From assembly GCA_902578505.1 (NCBI GenBank), contig CACHDD010000054.1, forward strand, positions 1 through 5,163: a DNA stretch of 5,163 nucleotides, written 5' to 3'. The translations under genes and the position numbers were made by a program. The notes beneath the pieces were generated by a model. That model was not told the origin of the DNA and made no database searches. It worked only from the letters and a program-made list of their open reading frames with translations. Source of the DNA: an uncultured Bacteroidota bacterium (GTDB lineage Bacteria; Bacteroidota; Bacteroidia; Flavobacteriales; UA16). This document shows positions 1 through 5,163 of the stretch, in pieces (position 1 is the stretch's first letter; each line of letters starts with the position of its first letter).

Positions 1-2047
1 CACCAAATACAGCTGACAAGAAGTCATCATTATGAGGAGTTGTTACATACAATCTGTAAGTTGACATTCCAGATAATTCTCCATCAGTATGGTTAGCCAC
101 TATCTCAACTTCAAGTCCATAACCATCTGTTCCAGCATCTGCGCATGAACAGAAGTCACAAGAACCATCGTTTTCAGTTGCATCATCTTCATAATTACAT
201 GCAGTTATGTCATTACAACCATAAATTTCATCATCATCACATACACCATCTCCATCCTCGTCATTTAAGCATGAACCATCACAATTGTAACCATTGTCTG
301 CGTAATTACATGAACCATCATCTAGTGTTGCATCTTCATCAAAATTACATGCTGAATCATCAGTGCAACCTAGAGTTTCCAAAGCATCACAAATATCATT
401 TTCATTTAAATCTTCACATTCACCATTGCAATCGTATGGTGGGTTAGCGTAAACGCATGAACCGTCTTCAAAATCTGCGAATGGGTCGAAATTACATGCA
501 GTTTCATCCATACATCCTAATGCTAAGCAAGAAATATATTCACAAGAACCATCATTCCATGATGCTTGGGGATCATAGTTACATGCTTGAGAGATTGTAC
601 AACCACCTGTTCCAACTATTATTATACCTACCATTCCATTTTCAGCATGATTACCAATAGAACAATCATAATTGTATACTCCAGGCACATTAAAAGTATA
701 TGAACCCATACATACACCATTTGCATTACCACTTACAGCCGATAAAGAAAATGATTCAGGATTGTTAAATGATTCACCAGTAATGGAATTTACAATACCG
801 TTTACATCGTGAAATCCGCCTGTATTAGACCAAGCAATAGTCTCACCAACTGATACAGAGATTTCACTTGGAGAATAGCTATAGTTATTTGCAATAATCA
901 ATTGATCTGCACCAGAACATTCATCGTCATACTCACAAGTTCCATCATCCAATGTTGCGTTTTCGTCGAAATTAGATGCTAAAGAGTCAGTACAGCCATA
1001 AACTTCTAAAGCGTCACATATATCATTTTGATTTAAGTCCTCACAGTCACCATCACAATCATAAGGAGGACTAGCATATTCGCAAGAGCCATCTTCATAA
1101 ACTGCTTCTGAATCGTAGTTACATGCTGTTGGATCAGTACAACCCAGAGCTAAACAAGAAATATATTCACATGAACCATCATTGTATGTTGCAAGAGGAT
1201 CAAAATTACAAGCTACAGAAATTGTACATCCAAATACTTCTAAAACGTCACAAATATCGTTATCATTAACATCTTCAAGACAATCACCATTACAATCTAG
1301 GTAATCTTCCTCAGGGTAAATACAAGTACCGTTGTCTTCTATTGCATCAGCATCATAATTACATGCAAGTTCATCAATACAACCTGCTCCATCAGGTGGG
1401 GCTGAAGCTTCAAACTCTCCGGAACCACAAAATGAAACTGCAAGTTGAATTTGGTCAGCTCCGACTCCAAAAGGGAATATTTGAAAATTAAGATTCGCAC
1501 ATAATTCACCAGTTGTAGTAATCTGCATGATTAAAACTCTCAAATTTTCATCTGGCAAACCATTAGAAGCAGTATTTAAAACATAATAAGACGAACCTGT
1601 TAAAGTATTTGACTCCACAAAAGTTGATTCATTTACAATAAAAAACGGAGAAATTTGCTGTGAAGAATCTTCAACAAGAGATGGATCAGCCTCTTCAGCA
1701 TCAGCAACAGCTGGACCTGTTAACCCAATTGTTGCATATGAATCATCCGCCATTTCTGGATAAAATTGTAAAAACAATGGATTAATACCCGACGCGTTCC
1801 AGCTAGCATTAAAAGCATTGTTGTAAACACCATCTGTTGCTTCGATTGATAAAGGCATTTCATTGTTTCCAAAAACCGCACTAATTCTATCAGTTGGATC
1901 TACCATATTGACATAAAGTCTATATGTAGTACCCCCAACTACTACAGGAGTGCTTTCCTCTACAGTCAAAGAATACTGAGATTGTAATTGTAGATTAATC
2001 CCGGTAAGTAAAATAAGGTTAAGGAAAAGGTGTTTAAATGAGCTCAT
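1..2047 (-). CDS. Large secreted multidomain protein with cysteine-rich GCTD repeats and a cupredoxin domain; 3' end outside window
   Basis: This reading frame is open for 682 codons from the ATG at 2047 to the window edge, so the C-terminus is missing. The ATG is the first possible start after an in-frame TAA six codons upstream; there is no Shine-Dalgarno, as is usual in Bacteroidota. Residues 1-24 look like a Sec signal peptide (K5 and H6, then a Leu/Ile-rich core). Residues 24-210 are an unnamed module shared with the upstream gene. Residues 222-632 hold eight 23-residue GCxDxxACNYDxxAxxDDGSCEY repeats with acidic linkers. Residues 378-478 are a cupredoxin domain with H413, C462, H467 and M472 as likely copper ligands. 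From residue 645 a second copy of the N-terminal module begins. The many paired cysteines fit an extracytoplasmic protein. A T9SS sorting domain would be expected at the unseen C-terminus; this is inference from the paralogue. Role unknown; a cell-surface copper-binding or redox protein is plausible. Existence and secretion are well supported, function is not. Confidence 0.93.
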   Translation of the reverse strand, partial: MSSFKHLFLNLILLTGINLQLQSQYSLTVEESTPVVVGGTTYRLYVNMVDPTDRISAVFGNNEMPLSIEATDGVYNNAFNASWNASGINPLFLQFYPEMADDSYATIGLTGPAVADAEEADPSLVEDSSQQISPFFIVNESTFVESNTLTGSSYYVLNTASNGLPDENLRVLIMQITTTGELCANLNFQIFPFGVGADQIQLAVSFCGSGEFEASAPPDGAGCIDELACNYDADAIEDNGTCIYPEEDYLDCNGDCLEDVNDNDICDVLEVFGCTISVACNFDPLATYNDGSCEYISCLALGCTDPTACNYDSEAVYEDGSCEYASPPYDCDGDCEDLNQNDICDALEVYGCTDSLASNFDENATLDDGTCEYDDECSGADQLIIANNYSYSPSEISVSVGETIAWSNTGGFHDVNGIVNSITGESFNNPESFSLSAVSGNANGVCMGSYTFNVPGVYNYDCSIGNHAENGMVGIIIVGTGGCTISQACNYDPQASWNDGSCEYISCLALGCMDETACNFDPFADFEDGSCVYANPPYDCNGECEDLNENDICDALETLGCTDDSACNFDEDATLDDGSCNYADNGYNCDGSCLNDEDGDGVCDDDEIYGCNDITACNYEDDATENDGSCDFCSCADAGTDGYGLEVEIVANHTDGELSGMSTYRLYVTTPHNDDFLSAVFG
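2..115 (-). other. Start of a second copy of the N-terminal module (residues 645-682), cut by the window edge
   Basis: Residues 645-682 read LEVEIVANHTDGELSG, then MSTYRLYVTTPHNDDFLSAVFG up to the edge in two adjoining pieces. This matches the beginning of the module at residues 41-60 of the same protein (TYRLYV...SAVFG). It matches even better the start of the module in the 808-residue neighbour (ISVEEYVVHSG, then LTGYTTYHVYA and DFVSAVYG). The module is therefore present both N-terminally and internally in this protein. Only about 38 residues are visible. Confidence 0.75.
302..604 (-). repeat. Internal duplication, copy 2 (residues 482-582)
   Basis: This is the second copy of the 101-residue block, directly after the cupredoxin domain. 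It has the same length, repeat order and linker as copy 1, including the ISCLALGC segment. Differences are mostly conservative (Y/F, D/E, D/N, S/T). Here the third GCTD unit keeps the second cysteine (Cys566), which copy 1 has as serine. Confidence 0.9.
614..916 (-). other. Cupredoxin (plastocyanin/azurin-like) domain, residues 378-478
   Basis: The segment runs from ECSGADQLIIANNYSYSP to GMVGIIIVG and has the layout of a small type 1 copper protein. It shows a beta strand with YSPSEISVSVGETIAWSN (residues 391-408), the first His ligand in GGFHDVNG (His413), and the C-terminal ligand loop after PGVYNYD with Cys462, His467 and Met472. Met472 is followed by VGIIIV, as in plastocyanin and pseudoazurin where a hydrophobic strand follows the Met. 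The 49-residue distance from His413 to Cys462 is close to that in plastocyanin. The ligand set is complete, so copper binding is likely. Electron transfer or copper capture at the cell surface is inference. The ligand loop spacing is C-x4-H-x4-M, which differs from classic families. Confidence 0.88.
929..1231 (-). repeat. Internal duplication, copy 1 (residues 273-373)
   Basis: This is a 101-residue block of three GCTD repeats plus one acidic linker, lying just before the cupredoxin domain in the protein. It matches residues 482-582 without any gap; I count about 76 identical positions of 101. The shared segment DGSCEYISCLALGC includes an extra cysteine pair not found elsewhere in the repeats, which shows that the whole block was copied. 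At the DNA level many synonymous positions differ, so the duplication is not recent. Confidence 0.9.
1418..1978 (-). other. Unnamed N-terminal module, copy in the cupredoxin-containing protein (residues 24-210)
   Basis: This stretch follows the signal peptide and aligns along its length with residues 20-217 of the neighbouring 808-residue protein. Landmarks in order are TYRLYV (residues 41-46), ISAVFG (55-60), PLSIEATDGVYN (65-76), INPLF (88-92), YATIGL (104-109), LIMQITTTGELC (172-183) and VSFC (204-207). Cysteines 183 and 207 match Cys189 and Cys214 of the neighbour and may form a disulfide. The alternating hydrophobic pattern suggests a beta-rich fold. I do not recognise a named family. 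Its repeated position just after a signal peptide suggests a structural or ligand-binding surface domain, which is inference. Confidence 0.75.
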
Positions 2048-2081
2048 TTTGAAATGTTGTAATTACGACTTAAAGATATGA

Positions 2082-2110
2082 ATTGTATCTGACAAATTGC
2101 TAACAGTAAA
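2082..2110 (-). promoter_or_regulatory. Possible promoter of the cupredoxin-containing gene
   Basis: The 88 bases between the upstream terminator and the ATG at 2047 must hold a promoter if that terminator works. The best sigma70-like pair is TTTACT (2110-2105) and TACAAT (2087-2082) with 17 bases between them. An alternative closer to the Bacteroidota -7 form TAnnTTTG is TATCTTTA (2078-2071). Neither is a strong match, so the exact site is uncertain. Confidence 0.25.
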
Positions 2111-2135
2111 TTCGAAACTTCACAAGAGTTTGTAT

Positions 2136-2169
2136 AAAAAAAGAAGGGAGACATAAATGCCTCCCTTCT
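2136..2169 (-). terminator. Intrinsic terminator after the 808-residue surface protein gene
   Basis: On the minus strand a perfect 9-bp stem, AGAAGGGAG (2169-2161) with CTCCCTTCT (2150-2142), closes a 10-base loop (GCATTTATGT). A run of six further T follows (2141-2136). It lies 17 bases after the TAA at 2189-2187. Stem, loop and T-run fit a rho-independent terminator for the minus strand, and separate this gene from the next one. Confidence 0.92.
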
Positions 2170-2186
2170 ACTACTATTTGAAAGTT

Positions 2187-4613
2187 TTAATTAGCTTTTA
2201 TCAATTGCATTGATGACGGGATGCCCATTGAAATTACATTCAACCTGTACATTCCACTTTCTAATCCACTTAGATCAAAAACTGTGTTGAATGAAGAACC
2301 CGTCTCATTCCATACACCTGAATCGATCGTACGACCAAGTCCATCTATTATATTGTAAGATACATCACCACCCATTGCACCGTTCCACATTATGTTGAAC
2401 ACTCCACTACTTGGATTAGGGAAAACTGAAATTTCAATTCCATTTGGCAGTTCAAATACAGAATTTGTAATAATTTCAAACTGCCCAACAGCTATACATC
2501 CATTTCCGTCGGTAACTTGAACAGTATAGGTTCCAGTACTAATCCCAACAAGGTCTGCATCGATTGATCCATCTACATCAGGACCCGACCAATCATATGA
2601 ATAGTCTGGCGTTCCTCCTGAAATACTTATATCAATTGAACCTTCACCATCAGCATCACCTGTTGAAGCAATTCCTGTCACTACAAGTTCTGCTGGTTCA
2701 TTAATAATAGCAGAAACTGTTGTCTCACATGCATTTCCATCTTGAACGTAGAATACATATTCACCAGCTGAAAGATTTACAAACTGATTATCAATTGAGT
2801 AGTTGTTATCATCATCAGAATAAGAGAATTCACCAGAACCTCCAGTAGCTGATACTACAACCGATCCATTAAAGTCTCCATTACACAATACGTCAACAGT
2901 TTCAGTTGTTACTTCAATTGCTGGTGCGTTTTCAACTTCTACCACTTCATTTACTGTACATCCGTTTGCATCAACTACTTCAATTGTGTAGAATCCTGGC
3001 GCTAAACCATCAAGATCATCAGTACCAGTTATGATATCACCATCAACACCTACAGAGAATCCTCCTGCTCCCCCCGATGGAGACCATGCAATCGAACCAT
3101 CTTCATCATCATTACATGAAACTGGTGAAGAAACTGAATTAACTAAAATCGCATCAGGTCCTATAGTAATTTCTTCCGCTGCAGATCCAATACATCCATT
3201 AATATCTATTGCTTGAACCACATAAGTACCCGCAGCAATTTCGATTGGACTTGATTCATATGTAACACCGTCAATTAAGAATTCATTTGTTGTTGGTGCA
3301 CCACCACCTGTAATTGCAGCAACAATGACTCCATCAGTAATATCAGCACACGATGCATCTGAATATCCTGTAATATATACATTAATTGCAGGAGGATTGT
3401 TAATCTGAACTGGCAAAGAGTTATCCAAACAACCATTTTCATCAACACAAATAATTGTATATGAACCCTCACCTAAATTATTATATGTCAAATTTGTTGA
3501 CATGGTAGAAGGATCATCACCTTGGAAATAAAATTCAAGTTCACCAGTTCCACCTGAACCTTCTACTTCAATAATCGCATCGTCTGTTCCGTTACAAGAC
3601 ATACCTTGAGTAAGTGTAGCATTAACAACTAGTTCAGGCACTTCTGGGACATCAACGATTTGAGAAACAGAACAGCCTGCGTCATCAGTAACCATTACAT
3701 AGTAAGAACCTTCAAAAAGGTTGTTGAAGTTCCCAAAATTAGAAGCAGTCTCGTCATCCTCTCCTAAGTAATAGTAATCGTCACCTTGCCCACCTGTTGA
3801 TGTAATAGTTAAGCTACCATTGTTATCTCCAGGACAAGTTGGACTGACAGCAGATTCAACAATTAACTCTAAAGTACAAGGAAGTACACAAGAGAAATCA
3901 TCAACTGTGGCAGTTGAATCGTAGTTTGTAGCATTCTCATCAGTACAACCAAAAATTTCTCCATCATTTGAGCAGAAGCCCATTCCATTAACATATTCAT
4001 TGTTGTCTTGATCACCACCATTAAATACTTGAAGATTAAAAACACCACAAAAAGAACCGTTTGTTGTGATTTGAGCTAAAAGAATCTTATTATCAGGACC
4101 ACCAAATTGAGGATATTCAACAGAACATGTATTATCATTAATTGGGTCACATGGCATAGGATTAAACCATGATGCACCTATTGGACTATTGACATAGAAT
4201 GATCCAGTATTTGTAAAATCATCAAACGCTTCTGACATACCAACGTGGCTTATGTCACCATTATCTGCAGCTGACATTAATCCAATAGTTACCCATGAAT
4301 CAAATTCTAGAGTAGGCAAAACCATGAACATTGCAGGATTTACTTCTTGACCAAGATCAAATGAAGGAGTAGAATTGTATATATCACCATCTAATTCAAA
4401 TCCAAGAGGATTAGAGGCGTCACCATAAACTGCAGAAACAAAATCTTCCGGATTAGTTGTTACAGCATAAACGTGATAAGTTGTATATCCTGTTAAATCA
4501 TCAGTCCCAACCATACCAGAATGAACAACGTATTCCTCTACAGAAATACTAGTTACTTGAGCTTGTAAACTAAGTGAACAAAATGTACTAACAAAAAATA
4601 GCAAATGCTTCAT
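2187..4613 (-). CDS. Secreted SprB-repeat protein with T9SS type A sorting domain (probable surface adhesin)
   Basis: This complete 808-residue protein begins at the ATG at 4613; an in-frame TAA lies seven codons upstream with no other start between, so the start is secure. Residues 1-19 are a Sec signal peptide (K2 H3, Leu/Phe-rich core, ending LQAQ). Residues 20-217 are the unnamed module shared with the downstream gene. Residues 222-243 are one GCTDENATNYD-type repeat. Residues 247-716 hold six SprB-like repeats of about 78 residues. Residues 726-808 are a T9SS type A C-terminal domain with FPNPSSGVF (731-739), DGLGR (757-761) and DLSGLESGMYRLNV (780-793). Family knowledge: such proteins cross the outer membrane by T9SS and are anchored on the surface or released; SprB itself is a gliding adhesin, but SprB repeats also occur in many non-gliding proteins. 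Low Lys/Arg and high Asp/Glu/Gly/Ser content fit an acidic extracellular protein. Adhesion is inferred; the binding partner is unknown. Confidence 0.95.
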   Translation of the reverse strand: MKHLLFFVSTFCSLSLQAQVTSISVEEYVVHSGMVGTDDLTGYTTYHVYAVTTNPEDFVSAVYGDASNPLGFELDGDIYNSTPSFDLGQEVNPAMFMVLPTLEFDSWVTIGLMSAADNGDISHVGMSEAFDDFTNTGSFYVNSPIGASWFNPMPCDPINDNTCSVEYPQFGGPDNKILLAQITTNGSFCGVFNLQVFNGGDQDNNEYVNGMGFCSNDGEIFGCTDENATNYDSTATVDDFSCVLPCTLELIVESAVSPTCPGDNNGSLTITSTGGQGDDYYYLGEDDETASNFGNFNNLFEGSYYVMVTDDAGCSVSQIVDVPEVPELVVNATLTQGMSCNGTDDAIIEVEGSGGTGELEFYFQGDDPSTMSTNLTYNNLGEGSYTIICVDENGCLDNSLPVQINNPPAINVYITGYSDASCADITDGVIVAAITGGGAPTTNEFLIDGVTYESSPIEIAAGTYVVQAIDINGCIGSAAEEITIGPDAILVNSVSSPVSCNDDEDGSIAWSPSGGAGGFSVGVDGDIITGTDDLDGLAPGFYTIEVVDANGCTVNEVVEVENAPAIEVTTETVDVLCNGDFNGSVVVSATGGSGEFSYSDDDNNYSIDNQFVNLSAGEYVFYVQDGNACETTVSAIINEPAELVVTGIASTGDADGEGSIDISISGGTPDYSYDWSGPDVDGSIDADLVGISTGTYTVQVTDGNGCIAVGQFEIITNSVFELPNGIEISVFPNPSSGVFNIMWNGAMGGDVSYNIIDGLGRTIDSGVWNETGSSFNTVFDLSGLESGMYRLNVISMGIPSSMQLIKAN
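2190..2438 (-). other. T9SS type A C-terminal sorting domain (residues 726-808)
   Basis: The domain starts at IEISVFPNPSSGVFN, continues with DVSYNIIDGLGR, and ends with DLSGLESGMYRLNV and MQLIKAN. The PNPxxGxF motif, the LGR motif, the GxYxLxV strand and the lysine near the end are the usual hallmarks of T9SS type A sorting signals. In the known system this domain targets the folded protein to the T9SS translocon and is cleaved during attachment or release. Confidence 0.93.
2466..3875 (-). repeat. Six tandem SprB-like repeats (residues 247-716)
   Basis: Each unit of about 78 residues has a start like LxVxxxxxxxxCNGxxDGSIxVxxxGG, a variable middle, then NLxxGxYxVxVxDxxGC. Units run at about 247-324, 328-406, 409-485, 488-563, 565-639 and 641-716. 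Paired cysteines are 260/314, 340/395, 422/474, 500/552 and 577/629. The last unit has only Cys706; its first cysteine is lost in STGDADGEGS. The SprB repeat family is found in surface and gliding adhesins of Bacteroidota and forms Ig-like beta domains. The low sequence identity between units suggests an old array. Confidence 0.88.
3885..3950 (-). repeat. Single GCTD-type repeat in the SprB-repeat protein (residues 222-243)
   Basis: The unit GCTDENATNYDSTATVDDFSC follows the N-terminal module and matches the repeats of the downstream protein. It differs by Thr229 in place of the second cysteine and Phe240 in place of the glycine of DDGSC. It marks the same module boundary as in the paralogue, where four units follow. 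Confidence 0.85.
3963..4556 (-). other. Unnamed N-terminal module in the SprB-repeat protein (residues 20-217)
   Basis: This module follows the signal peptide and matches the downstream protein at TYHVYA (residues 45-50), FVSAVYG (58-64), VNPAMF (91-96), WVTIGL (107-112), LLAQITTNGSFC (178-189) and MGFC (211-214). It is slightly longer, with an insertion around residues 143-172 that carries two extra cysteines (155 and 163). I do not recognise a named domain. It leads directly into the GCTD repeat, as it does in the downstream protein. Confidence 0.75.
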
Positions 4614-4635
4614 GAAAATTATATTTAATATTTAA

Positions 4636-4643
4636 CAAATATA
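4636..4643 (-). promoter_or_regulatory. Bacteroidota-type -7 promoter element TATATTTG for the SprB-repeat gene
   Basis: TATATTTG is an exact match to the Bacteroidota -7 consensus TAnnTTTG, and ends 22 bases before the ATG at 4613, giving a short AT-rich leader. The -33 element (TTTG in the consensus) is poor; TTAT at 4664-4661 lies at a suitable distance. The site fits the 81-base gap after the thioesterase gene, but an AT-rich gap will produce such matches by chance. Confidence 0.45.
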
Positions 4644-4694
4644 ACTTCCGATGTGTTTTTATAAGCTCTAGATCACATTAAAAATTTTAGCTAT

Positions 4695-5105
4695 CTATGA
4701 CCTTGACATTAGACAAAACTCATCTATTGATTCTCTCCACATTTTGGGCACCTCAATGGTTTCATTAGAAATAGGATTAAAGCACACTATGACAGTTTCT
4801 GATTCTGCAGACAAATACCTTTTACTATCTTCAACTATAAAAGCTTCATAAGCAACAGTAAGGCTCTTTTTACCGACGTACTTAATCCAAACCTCGATCT
4901 CCAATTTATCAGACAATTTGACTGGACTCCTATATTCTACTTTTTGGCTTGCAACAAGCACCCCACTCTTTTTCCAATCCCAATCACCAGCAATTTTGTG
5001 AAATAGATGTATTCTGCTTTGCTCGAAATAGATCAAATATTTTGCATTATGGACAATCCCATATGAATCAATATCAGCAAATCGAATCTCAGGTTTATAA
5101 ATCAT
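4695..5105 (-). CDS. Acyl-CoA thioesterase, hotdog fold, FadM/YbgC (4HBT) family
   Basis: This complete 136-residue protein has the usual length of single-domain hotdog thioesterases, which hydrolyse acyl-CoA to free acid and CoA in the cytoplasm. The N-terminal signature RFADIDSYGIVHNAKYL (residues 8-24) followed by YFEQSR (26-31) matches the family pattern F-x-D-x-D-x2-G-x-V-x-N-x2-Y...E-x-x-R. Asp13 aligns with the catalytic aspartate of 4-hydroxybenzoyl-CoA thioesterase. His19-Asn20 is nearer to the HVNN form of FadM than to the VYH form of YbgC. The central part (YRSPVKLSDKLEIEVWI, 58-74) is the typical second half of the fold. The ATG at 5105 is the first start after an in-frame TGA. 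There is no signal peptide. The substrate cannot be told from sequence; a medium- or long-chain acyl-CoA is plausible. It lies 81 bases before the SprB-repeat gene, with no clear terminator between them. Confidence 0.9.
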   Translation of the reverse strand: MIYKPEIRFADIDSYGIVHNAKYLIYFEQSRIHLFHKIAGDWDWKKSGVLVASQKVEYRSPVKLSDKLEIEVWIKYVGKKSLTVAYEAFIVEDSKRYLSAESETVIVCFNPISNETIEVPKMWRESIDEFCLMSRS

Positions 5106-5163
5106 ATCGCTAAAATATATATATAGCCTCTCTTTAACATTACTTGATTTTCATAATATTTTG

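Larger units (their letters stand above)
152..1384 (-). repeat. Region of eight 23-residue GCTD-type cysteine-rich repeats, interrupted by the cupredoxin domain
   Basis: Repeats begin at residues 222, 273, 302, 351, 482, 511, 560 and 610, each exactly 23 residues long. The consensus is G-C-T-D-x2-A-C-N-Y/F-D-x2-A-x3-D-G-S-C-E-Y. Four acidic linkers of the form YDCDGDCEDLNxNDICDALE lie between units (near residues 249-272, 329-350, 538-559 and 587-609). They resemble calcium-binding thrombospondin type 3 or dockerin-like loops, the last being NDEDGDGVCDDDE. Similar repeats are common in secreted proteins of marine Bacteroidota and are probably disulfide-stabilised stalks or spacers. One unit (351-373) has Ser358 in place of the second cysteine; the related repeat in the neighbouring protein has Thr there, so this position tolerates variation. 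Calcium binding is inferred from the acidic spacing only. Confidence 0.9.

Noticed and set aside
145..447. Open frame of 100 codons on the plus strand, very rich in His and Asn
   Set aside because: It is the antisense shadow of the GCTD repeat region; the His-rich composition comes from reading repeated GATGATGGTTCATGT-like codons backwards.
457..660. Open frame of 67 codons on the plus strand
   Set aside because: It lies fully inside the minus-strand cupredoxin/repeat gene, has no recognisable domain and is antisense to conserved coding sequence.
152..1384. Possible CRISPR or DNA-level tandem repeat array
   Set aside because: The similarity is at the protein level, with unequal spacing and many synonymous differences; there are no identical repeats with unique spacers.
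3031..3216. Open frame of 61 codons on the plus strand
   Set aside because: It is antisense to SprB-like repeats 3 and 4, with Pro/Ser-rich composition that mirrors Gly/Asp codons of the real gene.
3275..3472. Open frame of 65 codons on the minus strand in another frame
   Set aside because: It overlaps SprB-like repeats 2 and 3 of the 808-residue gene in a shifted frame, and its Leu/Gln-rich product has no family features.
2187..4613. Lipoprotein signal in the SprB-repeat protein because of Cys12
   Set aside because: The residues before Cys12 (VSTF) do not fit a lipobox, and the hydrophobic core continues past the cysteine to a signal peptidase I-like LQAQ site.
4671..4695. AT-rich palindrome-like stretch (TAAAATTTTTA) after the thioesterase stop as a terminator
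   Set aside because: The stem would be only A-T pairs and very short, with no GC-rich part, so a functional intrinsic terminator is not supported.
5106..5163. Alternating TA run and AAAGAGAGG upstream of the thioesterase as promoter or ribosome binding site
   Set aside because: The AG-rich stretch is too far from the ATG to act as a Shine-Dalgarno, and the TA run does not match TAnnTTTG with a suitable -33 element.

Overview
The window looks like chromosomal DNA of a Bacteroidota species, most likely a marine member of the Flavobacteriales. The evidence is AT-rich sequence, no Shine-Dalgarno motifs before the starts, a TAnnTTTG-type promoter element, SprB-like repeats, a type IX secretion (T9SS) C-terminal sorting domain, and acidic cysteine-rich repeats of the GCTDxxAxNYDxxAxxDDGSC type. 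The assignment to this lineage is inferred from these features, not from a marker gene. All recognisable genes lie on the minus strand, so transcription reads from right to left.

Layout in transcription order. (1) 5105-4695: a complete 136-residue hotdog-fold thioesterase of the FadM/YbgC (4HBT) family. (2) 4613-2187: a complete 808-residue secreted surface protein. It has a signal peptide, an unnamed N-terminal module of about 200 residues, one GCTD-type repeat, six SprB-like repeats and a T9SS type A sorting domain. A strong intrinsic terminator (2169-2136) follows it. (3) 2047-1 and beyond: the first 682 codons of a second large secreted protein whose 3' end lies outside the window. It carries the same N-terminal module, eight 23-residue GCTD repeats with acidic linkers, a cupredoxin (type 1 copper) domain in the middle of those repeats, and the beginning of a second copy of the N-terminal module at the window edge.

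The two surface proteins are neighbours that share a module, which suggests duplication followed by different repeat expansions. The first is a conventional SprB-repeat T9SS cargo, probably an adhesin or matrix-type protein. The second is more unusual: an apparently complete copper site is carried inside a disulfide-rich repeat scaffold, between two blocks of 101 residues that are about three quarters identical. The terminator between the two genes argues for separate transcription. The thioesterase is probably a housekeeping acyl-CoA thioesterase with no evident functional link to them.

The most interesting points are the cupredoxin insertion with its unusual Cys-x4-His-x4-Met ligand spacing, the duplicated flanking block, and the unnamed N-terminal module seen three times in about 4.6 kb.
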